Source of the DNA: Pseudooceanicola sp050897975
GTDB taxonomy: Bacteria > Pseudomonadota > Alphaproteobacteria > Rhodobacterales > Rhodobacteraceae
Direction: 5' to 3'
DNA: 64,000 nucleotides
Assembly (NCBI RefSeq): GCF_050897975.1
Contig: NZ_JBPAXY010000007.1
Span: 1-64,000 of the forward strand
The translations under genes and the position numbers were made by a program. Below are positions 8,138 through 17,186 of the stretch, piece by piece (position 1 is the stretch's first letter; each line of letters starts with the position of its first letter). The notes below the pieces were generated by a model. That model was not told the origin of the DNA and searched no databases. It saw only the letters and a list, made by a program, of their open reading frames with translations.

Positions 8138-8907
8138 GCGCCGCGCCGCTGATCTGCCTGACCGGCGCCCATGCCGCCCTGGGCGGGCAAGAGGTGCTGA
8201 GCGGCGTCGACCTGCGCATCGACCGGGGCGAGATCGTCACCATCGTCGGCCCGAACGGCTCGGGCAAATCCACCCTGATGCGGGTGATCATCGGCGCCCT
8301 GCCGCTGCGCCGGGGCAAGGTGACCCGCGCGCCGGGGCTGCGCATCGGCTATGTGCCGCAAAAGCTGCATATCGACCCGACCCTGCCGATGAGCGTCCGC
8401 CGCTTCCTGTCGCTGCCCAACCGGGTCAGCGATGCCGAGGCGACCGAGGCCCTGGCCCATGCGGGCGGCGCGGGCCTGGAGGGGCGGCAGATGTCGGATC
8501 TGTCGGGCGGCCAGTTCCAGCGCGTGCTGCTGGCCCGGGCCCTGCTGACCCGCCCCGACCTGCTGATCCTCGACGAGGCCACCCAGGGGCTGGACCAGCC
8601 CGGCTCTGCCGCCTTCTACCGGCTGATCGAACGGCTGCGGGCCGAGCTGAACTGCGGGGTGCTGATGGTCAGCCATGAATTGCACGTGGTGATGGCGGCG
8701 TCCGACCGGGTGATCTGCCTGAACCATCACGTCTGTTGCGAAGGCGCGCCCGAACATGTGGCCAGCGCGCCGGAATACCGCGCGCTTTTCGGCACCGGTA
8801 CCCAGGGGGCGCTGGCGCTGTACCGTCACCAACATGACCACCATCACGACGATGGCTGCGGCCATGATCATGACCACGACCACGCACACGAGGCCCCCGA
8901 TGCTTGA
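8134..8907 (+). CDS. znuC: Zinc ABC transporter ATP-binding protein
   Basis: The ATPase of the zinc importer. It has a Walker A (GPNGSGKST), the ABC signature (LSGGQFQRV), Walker B (LLILDEATQG) and the H-loop (VSHELH). I place the start at the GTG at 8134, which overlaps the zur stop (GTGA); an in-frame ATG at 8107 would lie deeper inside zur. The last 30 residues are a His/Asp-rich tail with about a dozen histidines (for example HQHDHHHDDG), a possible zinc-sensing or buffering extension. It overlaps znuB by eight bases. Confidence 0.92.
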   Translation: MSAAPLICLTGAHAALGGQEVLSGVDLRIDRGEIVTIVGPNGSGKSTLMRVIIGALPLRRGKVTRAPGLRIGYVPQKLHIDPTLPMSVRRFLSLPNRVSDAEATEALAHAGGAGLEGRQMSDLSGGQFQRVLLARALLTRPDLLILDEATQGLDQPGSAAFYRLIERLRAELNCGVLMVSHELHVVMAASDRVICLNHHVCCEGAPEHVASAPEYRALFGTGTQGALALYRHQHDHHHDDGCGHDHDHDHAHEAPDA

Positions 8908-9712
8908 CGATTTCCTGCTGCGCGCGGCCCTGGCCGGGCTGGGGGTGGCGCTGGCGGCGGGCCCCTTGGGCTGCCTGGTGGTCTGGCGGCGCATGGCCTA
9001 TTTCGGCGATGCCACGGCCCATGCGGCAATCCTGGGGGTGGCCCTGGCCCTGGCCTTCGACCTGTCGGTCTTTTCCGGCGTGCTGGTGGTGTCACTGCTG
9101 ATGGCCACGCTGGTCTCGACCCTGTCGGGACGGGGCTTTGCCATGGACACGCTTCTGGGGGTGCTGGCCCATTCGGCGATCGCCTTTGGCCTGGTGGCGG
9201 TGTCTTTCCTGTCGGGCGTGCGGATCGACCTGATGGCCTATCTTTTCGGTGACATCCTGGCGGTCTCGAAGGGCGATCTGGCGATCATCTGGGGCGGCGC
9301 GGTGCTGGTGCTGGGGCTGCTGGCCTGGCGCTGGCAGGCGCTGCTGACGGCGACGCTGAACCCCGATCTGGCCCAGGCCTCTGGGCTGGATCCCCGGCGC
9401 GAGCAGCTGGTGCTGACCGTGGCCTTGGCGCTGGTGGTGGCGGTGGCAATCAAGGTCGTGGGCTCGTTGCTGATCGCGGCGCTGCTGATCATCCCGGCCG
9501 CCGCCGCGCGGCCCTTCGCCAGAACGCCCGAGGGGATGGCCCTGACTGCCGCCGGCATCGGCGCGGTCTCGGCGCTTGGGGGGCTTCAAGGGTCGCTGTG
9601 GTTCGACACGCCCACGGGGCCGACCATGGTTTGCCTGGCCGCGCTGCTGTTCCTGGCCACCCTGCTGCTGGACGCCCTGCGGCGCGGCTGGCGCCAGCGC
9701 CGCGCAGGCTGA
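8900..9712 (+). CDS. znuB: Zinc ABC transporter permease
   Basis: The membrane subunit of the zinc importer, 270 residues with seven to eight hydrophobic segments. The family-typical AYFGDATAHAAILG stretch (about residues 33-46) and IKVVGSLLIAALLIIPAAAA near residue 180 (the coupling region to ZnuC) are visible. The ATG at 8900 is inside the end of znuC, so translation is coupled. Longer upstream readings of this frame fall in the His-rich tail region of znuC and are not coding. Confidence 0.93.
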   Translation: MLDDFLLRAALAGLGVALAAGPLGCLVVWRRMAYFGDATAHAAILGVALALAFDLSVFSGVLVVSLLMATLVSTLSGRGFAMDTLLGVLAHSAIAFGLVAVSFLSGVRIDLMAYLFGDILAVSKGDLAIIWGGAVLVLGLLAWRWQALLTATLNPDLAQASGLDPRREQLVLTVALALVVAVAIKVVGSLLIAALLIIPAAAARPFARTPEGMALTAAGIGAVSALGGLQGSLWFDTPTGPTMVCLAALLFLATLLLDALRRGWRQRRAG

Positions 9713-9741
9713 TCCCGGGGCGGTCTCGTCGCCGCGCGGGT

Positions 9742-10266
9742 CTAGCCCAGGTAGTCCAGGGCTGAGGGGGCGCGGTCGTAGTCCAGATAAAACTCGTCCA
9801 GCTGCGGCGGCAGGATGCCGGTGGTTTGCAGCTGCACATGGGCCTGACCGCGATGGTGGATCTGGTGCTGGAAGAGGTGCAGCAACAGCATCTCGACCCG
9901 CTCGGGCACCGGGCCGCTGTCGCGCTCGGTGATCCGCGTCTCGGCCAGCCCCTCGGGGGTCAGCGCGTCGCAGAAGGCACAAAGCCTGGCGTCGCTGTCG
10001 GCCTGGGCCTGGGCCAGGGTCGGCACGTCGCGGGTCTCGGCGCGGTCGCGCAGCGCCGCGCCCTGGCCGCCGCCGGTCAGCGCGTCGATATAGTAGAGAT
10101 CCACCGTATGGATATGGTTCATCGTCGCCCGCAGCGTGGGGAAGAACCCGGGCCGCTTTTGCCGGAACTCGACCGGACCCATGCCGCGCATGGCGTGATA
10201 GAACCGGGCATTGGCCCAGGCATTGTTCAGCGCCATCAGGCGGTAGGGGCGGGTGGCGTCGGTCAT
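9742..10266 (-). CDS. DinB-family protein
   Basis: A 174-residue four-helix-bundle protein of the DinB/YfiT metal-binding superfamily. The putative metal triad is the His in TMNHIHTVD (about residue 51-53) and the two histidines of HQIHHRGQ near residue 135. Members bind divalent metal and some transfer thiols. The substrate here is unknown. It is transcribed convergently with znuB with a gap of 29 bases and is followed (upstream on the minus strand) by mipZ. Confidence 0.8.
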   Translation of the reverse strand: MTDATRPYRLMALNNAWANARFYHAMRGMGPVEFRQKRPGFFPTLRATMNHIHTVDLYYIDALTGGGQGAALRDRAETRDVPTLAQAQADSDARLCAFCDALTPEGLAETRITERDSGPVPERVEMLLLHLFQHQIHHRGQAHVQLQTTGILPPQLDEFYLDYDRAPSALDYLG

Positions 10267-10306
10267 GTCTGCGTCCTTTCCGGGGCTCCGGGGGCGCGCG
10301 CGGGAC

Positions 10307-11116
10307 TTAGAAGTCGACCTTCACCCCGGGCAGATCCAGGGCCTTGATCAGGTCGCGCATTTCCTGCCGCGCGGCGATGTTGGAAATGTTCAGGCTGGAA
10401 ACGCCCATGTCCTTCAGGTCGAGCAGGGTCAGCCCCTTGGGGAACAGCTCGCGGAAGATCACCCGCTCGGAGAAGCCGGGCGCGACACGGAAACCGATGC
10501 GCTTTGCCAGCCGCTCGATCGCCGCTTCCATCTTCTTCTTGTTGGTCATCGCCTGGGCGCCGACGCGGTTGCGCAGCACGACCCAGTCGATGGGCTTCAG
10601 CCCGGCCTTGGCGCGCAGCTGCCGCGCCGCCCAGACCATCTCGGAATAGACCGAGGGGCCAAGGATTTTTTCGCCCTCGCTGTCGATCCGCGCCAGCAGG
10701 TCGAAATCGACGAAACTGTCGTTCAGCGGCGTCACCAGGGTATCGGCCAGCGAATGGGCGTTCTGGCTGAGGCGGGTGTGCGAGCCGGGGCAGTCGATCA
10801 GGATGAAATCCGCCTGCGGCTCGTGCAGCTCCATCGCGCGGGCCAGCTGGGCGTCGAAGATGTTCTCGCCCGGCTTCAGGGTGCTGGCGTCCACCTCGGG
10901 CAGTTCGCAGAATTTCGGCGAAGGCAGGTCGAGCCCGGCTTTCTTCAGCGTTTCCATGCGGTTGGCCGTATAGCGGGCAAAGCTGCGCTGGCGCAGGTCG
11001 AAATCGAACGCGTGCACGCGGTGCCCCATGCGGGCCAGCGCGGTGCCGATATGCATAGAGACGGTGGACTTGCCCGCCCCGCCCTTTTCGTTACCGACGA
11101 CGATGATATGTGCCAC
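10307..11116 (-). CDS. mipZ: Division-plane positioning ATPase MipZ
   Basis: A ParA/MinD-superfamily ATPase of 269 residues that forms a gradient from the ParB-bound poles and inhibits FtsZ away from midcell. The deviant Walker A is KGGAGKST at residues 11-18, preceded by the MipZ-typical VVGNE. DFDLRQRSFARY follows near residue 38 and IDCPGSHTRLS near 120. I chose a GTG at 11116 because the conserved reading begins there; longer extensions lack similarity and a ribosome binding site. It explains midcell placement in a group that lacks the canonical MinCDE arrangement. Confidence 0.88.
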   Translation of the reverse strand: MAHIIVVGNEKGGAGKSTVSMHIGTALARMGHRVHAFDFDLRQRSFARYTANRMETLKKAGLDLPSPKFCELPEVDASTLKPGENIFDAQLARAMELHEPQADFILIDCPGSHTRLSQNAHSLADTLVTPLNDSFVDFDLLARIDSEGEKILGPSVYSEMVWAARQLRAKAGLKPIDWVVLRNRVGAQAMTNKKKMEAAIERLAKRIGFRVAPGFSERVIFRELFPKGLTLLDLKDMGVSSLNISNIAARQEMRDLIKALDLPGVKVDF

Positions 11117-11280
11117 GTTGCGTTCCCGGGAAGAGAGGGGGCGCCGACCCTCGGGCGGCGCGGGTTCTTTCCTTCCGCATACGGGATCGGGGGCGGGGAC
11201 GGCAAGATCTCGCTGGGAAGGAAAACCGATTTCTCTGCAACTGCATCCTGGGGGTCGCAGGGGCGCTGCAGGTGCGCGGC

Positions 11281-12450
11281 TCAGCCCTCGACCGGCTGGC
11301 CGAAAAGGGCGATGGCGGCGGCCAGCGCGGCCAGGGCGATCCACAGGGCGCGGCGCGGCCCCTGCCCATGGCGGGCGGCGATCACCGTCTGCACCATGTA
11401 GTACAGGGCAAAGGCCCGCGAGGCGTAAGAGATGATCTGGAAGACATCCGCGCTCCAGGTCAGGGCAAGGCCCGCCAGGCACAGCACCAGATAGCCCTGG
11501 CGGGCGCTGATGCGTTGGCCGCTCAGCTCTGCGATCAGCCCGCCAGAGCCGCCGGTATCGGCTACCGCCGCGCTGAACTGTGCCGCCAGGGCCGCCCCGA
11601 TCAGCATCAGCGGCAAGAGGGGCGAGACGTCGCGCATCATGTCGATCACCGCGGTCTCGCTTAGGGCGCCTGCGGGCACATGGTGGGCATAGACCAGCAG
11701 CAGCACGTAGACCACATAGATGGCCGTCGCCACCCCCTGCGCCAGGCGCATGGACCGGATGCGCGTGCCCGCGTCATAGCTGTCGCCCAGGTAGCGCGAG
11801 GTTTCGAACCCCTGCACCGTCACCAGCAGGCCAAAGCCCAGGGTCAGCGCGCCCCAGCCCTGCTCGGCGCCCTGCGGCAGGAACAGGGCGTCGGTCTGCG
11901 CCGCCCCGGCAAAGAAGATCGCCAGCCCGGTCAGCAGCCCGGCGATGATCGCCAGCTTCAGGGTCACGGTCAGGTATTCGGCGCGCTCTAGCATGGCAAA
12001 GCCGCGCCCGTAGCCCAGCCCCAGGATCAGCACGAAGATGGCCGAGGTGACCAGCCGCGCGGGGGTCTCGCCCTGCCAGGGGCCCAGCTTGACCGCGAAA
12101 CTGCCGAAGAGGTTCAGGTAATAGGCGACCGAGATCACATAGGCGAAGGCCAGCAGGGCCGAGGCCAGCTGCTCGATCCGGGGTTCTGGGCCGGGCCTGT
12201 CGCCCAGCCGGGCGATATTGGCCCGGATCGCGGCGCCGAACCCCCAGGCGGCCAGGCACAGCAGGGCCATCATCGCGGGCGCCCAGGCGCCGAAGCCATG
12301 GGCCAGGATCGGCCCCAGCACCAGAAAGCCCGAGCCGATGATCGAGGCCAGCGGCGTGACCATGGCGCGCCAGGTGGGCCAGTGGCGCAGCCTGGGCAGC
12401 CACAGCAGGGCACCGGCGATCAGGGTCAGGGCAAGGATGGCTGGGGTCAT
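11281..12450 (-). CDS. Polytopic membrane protein, APC-superfamily-like
   Basis: A 389-residue protein with about 11 hydrophobic segments. The early stretch MVTPLASIIGSGFLVLGPIL resembles the first broken helix of amino acid-polyamine-organocation transporters, so a secondary transporter is likely. No substrate can be read from the sequence. It stands alone between mipZ and rpmE. The start ATG at 12450 has only a weak ribosome binding site. Confidence 0.55.
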   Translation of the reverse strand: MTPAILALTLIAGALLWLPRLRHWPTWRAMVTPLASIIGSGFLVLGPILAHGFGAWAPAMMALLCLAAWGFGAAIRANIARLGDRPGPEPRIEQLASALLAFAYVISVAYYLNLFGSFAVKLGPWQGETPARLVTSAIFVLILGLGYGRGFAMLERAEYLTVTLKLAIIAGLLTGLAIFFAGAAQTDALFLPQGAEQGWGALTLGFGLLVTVQGFETSRYLGDSYDAGTRIRSMRLAQGVATAIYVVYVLLLVYAHHVPAGALSETAVIDMMRDVSPLLPLMLIGAALAAQFSAAVADTGGSGGLIAELSGQRISARQGYLVLCLAGLALTWSADVFQIISYASRAFALYYMVQTVIAARHGQGPRRALWIALAALAAAIALFGQPVEG

Positions 12451-12566
12451 CGGGTCGGTCCGCGTGGTACTGGCCCGACGGGCCTAGCCCCGGCGCGGTA
12501 CGGGGGCAAGGGGCGGGGGTGTCCCGGACGCCGCCGGGTCCGGCAGGACCGGGCGCGCGGAATGCG

Positions 12567-12594
12567 AAAAGGGCCCGCCGATGGCGAGCCCTTT
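12567..12594 (-). terminator. Rho-independent terminator after rpmE
   Basis: Read on the minus strand, AAAGGGC pairs with GCCCTTT, then one mismatch, then CGCC with GGCG around a 3-nt loop, followed by TTTTCGC. It lies 25 bases after the rpmE stop and closes rplS-rpmE. Confidence 0.75.
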
Positions 12595-12618
12595 CCAAAA
12601 CAAACGAGGCGGGGGCGA

Positions 12619-12840
12619 TCAGAAGCCCAGGCCGGCGTATTTGTTCTTGAACTTCGACACGCGGCCGCCGGCGTCCAGCAGGCGCGAGTTGCCGCCGGTC
12701 CAGGCCGGGTGCACGGTCGGGTCGATGTCCAGCGACATGGTGTCGCCTTCCTTGCCCCAGGTCGAACGCATCTTGATGATCGTGCCGTCGGTCATCTTCA
12801 CGTCGATGAAGTGGTAGTCGGGATGGGTATCCTTTTTCAT
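12619..12840 (-). CDS. rpmE: 50S ribosomal protein L31
   Basis: A 73-residue L31 protein recognised by HPDYHFIDVKMTDG near the N-terminus and GGRVSKFKNKYAGLGF at the C-terminus. It contains no cysteine, so it is the zinc-free form (the C- type), which needs no Zn ribbon. It is the second gene of rplS-rpmE, 11 bases after rplS, and is followed by a terminator. Confidence 0.95.
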   Translation of the reverse strand: MKKDTHPDYHFIDVKMTDGTIIKMRSTWGKEGDTMSLDIDPTVHPAWTGGNSRLLDAGGRVSKFKNKYAGLGF

Positions 12841-12851
12841 GACGCGGCTCC

Positions 12852-13229
12852 TTACGCTTCGGCTTTGGGTTTGTAGTTGGTGACTTCCGCGATACGGGCG
12901 GATTTACCGCGACGCGAACGCAGGTAGTACAGCTTGGCGCGACGGACGCGGCCGCGGCGCACAACTTCGATGCTGTCGATGTTGGTCGAGTAGAGCGGGA
13001 ACACACGTTCCACGCCTTCACCGAAGGAAATCTTGCGGACGGTGAACGAACCGGCAATGCCCGAACCATTCTTGCGGCTGATGCAGACGCCTTCGTAGTT
13101 CTGCACACGGGTGCGCGTGCCTTCGGTCACCTTGTAGCCGACACGGATCGTGTCACCGGCTTTGAAATCGGGGATGGATTTCCCCAGGGAAGCGATCTGT
13201 TCCGCTTCCAGCTGTGCGATCAGGTCCAT
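12852..13229 (-). CDS. rplS: 50S ribosomal protein L19
   Basis: A 125-residue ribosomal protein at the 30S-50S interface. The core GDTIRVGYKVTEG and the basic RVRRAKLYYLRSRRGKSARI segment are typical. The ATG at 13229 follows AGGAG; an upstream in-frame ATG at 13271 has no such site and the added residues look random. In many relatives rplS ends an rpsP-rimM-trmD operon; here no such genes are upstream, so rplS-rpmE is a separate unit with its own promoter. Confidence 0.94.
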   Translation of the reverse strand: MDLIAQLEAEQIASLGKSIPDFKAGDTIRVGYKVTEGTRTRVQNYEGVCISRKNGSGIAGSFTVRKISFGEGVERVFPLYSTNIDSIEVVRRGRVRRAKLYYLRSRRGKSARIAEVTNYKPKAEA

Positions 13230-13448
13230 CGCATGTCTCCTATCTGCTCGCGGTTGGTCCGCGAAGGTCATTTCCGCCCCAGAGCTCCGCTCTTCGTCCG
13301 GGTCCCGGCCCTGATCGGATCAGGGGCAGCCCGGCGGAGGTACAGGTCGCCGTTTGCTTGCTCTGTCCCGACCGGCCGCACCGAAGACGCGGGGCCATGG
13401 GCCACAAGGGACAGGTCCGGCTGGCCGATTCCGGCCCCGGACAGGCGG

Positions 13449-13477
13449 CGTATAGGCGATGCCCCCCCGCAGGGCAA
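13449..13477 (-). promoter_or_regulatory. Candidate sigma-70 promoter for rplS-rpmE
   Basis: On the minus strand TTGCCC (13477-13472) and TATACG (13454-13449) are separated by exactly 17 bases. It would give a leader of about 210 bases before rplS. The remaining part of the 13230-13558 gap is GC-rich and I see no gene in it. Confidence 0.4.
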
Positions 13478-13558
13478 GGGGTTTGACGGCCCCGCGCCCC
13501 TTGTTTCGCGCGCTTTGGTAGGGGCGGCGGCGCCTGGAGAGGGCCGTCAGCGCGGCCC

Positions 13559-14698
13559 TTAGCGTGGCTTGTGGATATGGGCGCTTTGCACCAGGCCGAA
13601 GGCCAGCATCAGCACCAGCATGGCAGAGCCGCCATAGCTGACCAGCGGCAGCGGCACGCCCACCACCGGCGCCAGGCCCATCACCATGGACATGTTCACC
13701 GCGAAGAACAGGAAGAAGGTGGTGGCGATGCCCAGGGTCATCAGCGAGGCATAGCGGTTCTGGTTGTTCATCGCCGAGCCGACGCAGAAGACCATGATCA
13801 GCGCATAAAGCGCCAGCAGCGAGACCGAGCCGACAAAGCCGAATTCCTCGGCCAGGGTGGTGAAGATGAAGTCGGTGTGTTTCTCGGGCAGGAAGTTCAG
13901 CCGCGATTGCGTGCCCTGCATATAGCCCCGCCCGGTCCAGCCGCCCGAGCCCAGGGCGATCTTCGACTGGGTGATGTGATAGCCCGCGCCCAGCTGGTCC
14001 TTGGAGGGGTCAAGGAAGGTGTCGATGCGGCGGAACTGGTAATCCTTGATCAGCTGCCAGTCGGTGCCCCGGCTTTGGAACACCGCCCAGACCAGGCCCA
14101 CGGCGCCGGTGATCACGCTGGCGAAATAGGCCCAGTGGACGCCCGCCAGGAACATCACCGCCCCGCCGCCGGTCAGCAGCAGGATCGCGGTGCCCAGGTC
14201 GGGCTGTTTCACCACCAGGAAGGTGGGCAACAGGATGATCAGCACCGGGATCAGCACCCACAGGGGGTGGCTGACCTTCTTCATCGGCAGCCAGTCGTAA
14301 TAGGCGGCCAGGAACATCACCAGCGAGATCTTCATCAGCTCGGAGGGTTGCAGCCGCATGAAGCCCAGGTTGATCCAGCGCTGGGCGCCCATGCCCACAT
14401 GGCCGAAGAACTCGACATAAAGCAGCAAGAGCAGCGACAGCCCATAGGCCACGCCCGAGACATTGCGCCAGAACCACACCGGCACCATGGCGATGACGAA
14501 CATGCCGACCAGGCCCATGGCGAAGCGCTTCATCTGCGGTTCGGCCCAGGGCGACAGGCTGCCACCGGCGACGGAATAGAGCATCAGGAACCCCACCGAG
14601 GCCACGGCGGTCAGCAGCAGCACCAGCGGCCAGTTCAGGTACAGCACCTTGCGCAGGCCGGTGGGCGTCGTCTTGACGGCATATTCAAGATAACTCAT
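13559..14698 (-). CDS. rodA: Rod-shape peptidoglycan polymerase RodA (SEDS)
   Basis: A SEDS-family glycosyltransferase of 379 residues that polymerises lipid II for cell elongation together with PBP2. About ten membrane segments are visible. SEDS hallmarks are GAQRWINLGFMRLQPSE (about residues 104-120), VVKQPDLGTA (the catalytic Asp region), and PLVSYGGSAML near the C-terminus. Its start overlaps the mrdA stop as ATGA. Last gene of mreB-mreC-mreD-mrdA-rodA. Confidence 0.95.
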   Translation of the reverse strand: MSYLEYAVKTTPTGLRKVLYLNWPLVLLLTAVASVGFLMLYSVAGGSLSPWAEPQMKRFAMGLVGMFVIAMVPVWFWRNVSGVAYGLSLLLLLYVEFFGHVGMGAQRWINLGFMRLQPSELMKISLVMFLAAYYDWLPMKKVSHPLWVLIPVLIILLPTFLVVKQPDLGTAILLLTGGGAVMFLAGVHWAYFASVITGAVGLVWAVFQSRGTDWQLIKDYQFRRIDTFLDPSKDQLGAGYHITQSKIALGSGGWTGRGYMQGTQSRLNFLPEKHTDFIFTTLAEEFGFVGSVSLLALYALIMVFCVGSAMNNQNRYASLMTLGIATTFFLFFAVNMSMVMGLAPVVGVPLPLVSYGGSAMLVLMLAFGLVQSAHIHKPR

Positions 14699-16641
14699 GC
14701 GCGGCTCTTCGTGTCCTGGTCCAGATCGGGGCGCAGGGCGCGCAGGCGTTCCTGCTGCGCGGCGATCCGGTCGCGATCCTTGGCGGGGTAGGCGTCCAGC
14801 GGCGGATCGCCCTGGTACAGCGCCTGTAGGGTGATGTCGCGGGCGATGGGCGCCGCCACCGACGAGCCGCCGCCGCCATGTTCCACCACCACCGCCACGG
14901 CGACCTTGGGGTCGTCATAGGGGGCGAAATCCACCCACAGGGCGTGGTCGCGCCGTTCCCAGGGCAGATCGTCGTTCGAGGTGACCCCCGCCGCGCGTTC
15001 GGCGGCGGTGATGTTGCGCACCTGGCTGGTGCCCGACTTGCCCGCCATGCGCATCTCTTCGGCGATGATCCGGCTGGAATAGCCGGTGCCCTTGCGGCTG
15101 TTGGACACTTCGTACATGCCGTTGCGCACATAGTTCAGATGCATCGGGTTCAGCCCCAGGCTCTCGCCCGAGCCGGAGGGCTGTTCGACCCCGTCGATCG
15201 ACTTGATCAGCCGTGGCGTGACCATGCGCCCCGTCGCCACCCGCGCGGTCATCACCGCCAGTTGCAGCGGCGAGGCCAGCACGAATCCCTGGCCGATCGA
15301 GGCGTTGACCGTGTCGCCGATCAGCCAGTCCTCGCCCCGCACTTCCTTTTTCCAGGCCTTGGTGGGCGCCAGCCCCGAGGCCACCGCCGACAGCGGCAGG
15401 TCGTGGCGGATGCCCAGGCCCAGCCGGTTGGCCATGGCCGAGATCTTCTCGATGCCGACGCGGCTGGCGACCTCGTAATAGAAGACGTCGCAGCTTTCGC
15501 GCAGGGACTGGGCCAGGTTCACATGGCCGTGGCCGCCGCGTTTCCAGCAGTGGAAGCGGCGGTTCGCCACCTCCAGGTAGCCACCGCACCAGAAGGTTTC
15601 TTCCGGGGTCAGCTGCCCGTCTTCCAGGGCCGCCAGGGCCACCACCATCTTGAAGGTCGAGCCGGGCGGGTAGATGCCCTGCACCGATTTCGCCGCCAGC
15701 GGGCGGTGATCGTTCTGGGTCAGGGCGCGGTAGTCGCTGACCGAGATGCCGCGCACGAAAAGGTTGGGGTCGAAACTGGGGGCCGAGCCGACGGCCAGCA
15801 GGTCGCCATTGGTGGTGTCGATCACCACCGCCGCCGCGCTTTCCTCGCCCAGGCGGGCCTGGACGTAGTTCTGCAACATCACATCGGTGGTCAGTTGCAG
15901 GTTGGCCCCGGCCTGGCCTTCCTGGCGGTCCAGCTCGCGCATCACCCGGCCCACGGCGTTGACCTCGACCCGGCGGGTGCCGGCCGAGCCGCGCAGGTTG
16001 TCTTCCATCCGCGCCTCAAGGCCCACCTTGCCGATCTGGAAACGCGGGATGCGCAGCACCGGGTCGGGGTCTTCGATCTTCGACAGGTCGTAGTCGGACA
16101 CGGGGCCCACATAGCCCACCACATGGGCGAAATCCTGGCCCAGCGGGTAGAAGCGCGACAGGCCCACATCCGGGGTGATTCCGGGCAGGGCGGGGGTGTT
16201 GACCGCGATCTTGCTGACGTCTTCCCAGCTGACCCTCTCGGCCAGGGTGATGGGCAGGAAGGGGGCGGACCGGTCCATCTCGGCCCGGGCGCGCTCCAGG
16301 TCGTCGGGGTCCAGCGGGATCAGCTGCGACAGCCGCGCCAACACGCTGTCCACATCGCCCGCATCCTCGCGCACGATGGTGATCCGGTAGGCCGGTTCGT
16401 TGCGGGCAATGGCCATGCCGTTGCGGTCGAAGATCTCGCCCCGTGCGGGCGGGATCAGGCGCAGGTTGATGCGGTTTTCCTCGGCCAGCATCCGGAACTG
16501 GTCGGCCTGGTCGACCTGAAGGTGGCGCATCCGCCAGCCCAGAAGCCCCATGAAGCCAAGCTGCACACCCCCCAGCAGGGCGGCGCGGCGGGTCAGGCGG
16601 CGGCCCGAGACCTGTTGATCGCGAGGGGTACGAGCGCTCAT
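14695..16641 (-). CDS. mrdA: Penicillin-binding protein 2 (elongation transpeptidase)
   Basis: A 648-residue class B PBP that cross-links peptidoglycan in the elongasome. There is one N-terminal membrane segment (about residues 20-37), a pedestal domain with PPARGEIFDRNG, then the transpeptidase domain: Ser328-x-x-Lys331 (STFK), SCD near residue 385 as the SxN-type motif, and KSGT near 555. The ATG at 16641 overlaps the mreD stop (ATGA), which settles the start against a much longer open frame upstream. Coupled to rodA by a second ATGA overlap. Confidence 0.96.
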   Translation of the reverse strand: MSARTPRDQQVSGRRLTRRAALLGGVQLGFMGLLGWRMRHLQVDQADQFRMLAEENRINLRLIPPARGEIFDRNGMAIARNEPAYRITIVREDAGDVDSVLARLSQLIPLDPDDLERARAEMDRSAPFLPITLAERVSWEDVSKIAVNTPALPGITPDVGLSRFYPLGQDFAHVVGYVGPVSDYDLSKIEDPDPVLRIPRFQIGKVGLEARMEDNLRGSAGTRRVEVNAVGRVMRELDRQEGQAGANLQLTTDVMLQNYVQARLGEESAAAVVIDTTNGDLLAVGSAPSFDPNLFVRGISVSDYRALTQNDHRPLAAKSVQGIYPPGSTFKMVVALAALEDGQLTPEETFWCGGYLEVANRRFHCWKRGGHGHVNLAQSLRESCDVFYYEVASRVGIEKISAMANRLGLGIRHDLPLSAVASGLAPTKAWKKEVRGEDWLIGDTVNASIGQGFVLASPLQLAVMTARVATGRMVTPRLIKSIDGVEQPSGSGESLGLNPMHLNYVRNGMYEVSNSRKGTGYSSRIIAEEMRMAGKSGTSQVRNITAAERAAGVTSNDDLPWERRDHALWVDFAPYDDPKVAVAVVVEHGGGGSSVAAPIARDITLQALYQGDPPLDAYPAKDRDRIAAQQERLRALRPDLDQDTKSRA

Positions 16642-17186
16642 ATCCGGTGTCCCAGGCTGTCGACCTCGCCCAGGGCCGCGCGGCGCAGGCCGAAGAAGGC
16701 GGCCGAAAGGGCGGCGAGGATCGGGTGGAAAAGGGCGGTCATGACCAACTGCGACAGGGTCACGGGCAAGGGGGGCTTGTCGAGGAAGAACAGGCCAAGC
16801 GCCAGCCAGTAGCCCAGCAGGACGCAGGCGGCGGCCACGGCGGCGGTCAGCCATTCGGTGGCGAAGGTGCGGTCGCGCATGGTGCGGGCCCGGCGCTGCG
16901 TGCGGTAGATCACATAGGTGGCGATGGCGGCCATCAGGCCGGGCGGGCGCATCTGCAACAGGTCCGACAGCAGGAAGATGGCGGCGATCAGCGGCAGCGG
17001 TGCCAGTTCCGGGCGGCGCAGCGACCAGACCAGGGTCAGCCCCAGCAGAAGGTCGGGCCCGGCCCAGAGGCGCGGCACGGTTTGCAGCGGCAGCAGCGAC
17101 AGCATGATCAGCCCCAGGCACAGCGCCGCATAGGCGCCGCGCAGGGCCCATTGCCGGGTGGCCGAGGTGCGGATCGCGTCAGCCAT
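16638..17186 (-). CDS. mreD: Rod shape-determining protein MreD
   Basis: A 182-residue integral membrane protein with about five hydrophobic segments, the usual size for MreD. It has weak sequence conservation but its position between mreC and mrdA and the LLLGLTLVWSLRRPE stretch support the call. MreD links MreC to the SEDS/PBP2 machinery in the inner membrane. It overlaps mreC by eight bases and mrdA by four. Confidence 0.9.
   Translation of the reverse strand: MADAIRTSATRQWALRGAYAALCLGLIMLSLLPLQTVPRLWAGPDLLLGLTLVWSLRRPELAPLPLIAAIFLLSDLLQMRPPGLMAAIATYVIYRTQRRARTMRDRTFATEWLTAAVAAACVLLGYWLALGLFFLDKPPLPVTLSQLVMTALFHPILAALSAAFFGLRRAALGEVDSLGHRI

Noticed and set aside
14878..16812. Very long plus-strand frame opposite mrdA
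   Set aside because: Shadow of a well-supported gene; the product is rich in His, Gln and Arg without any motif.
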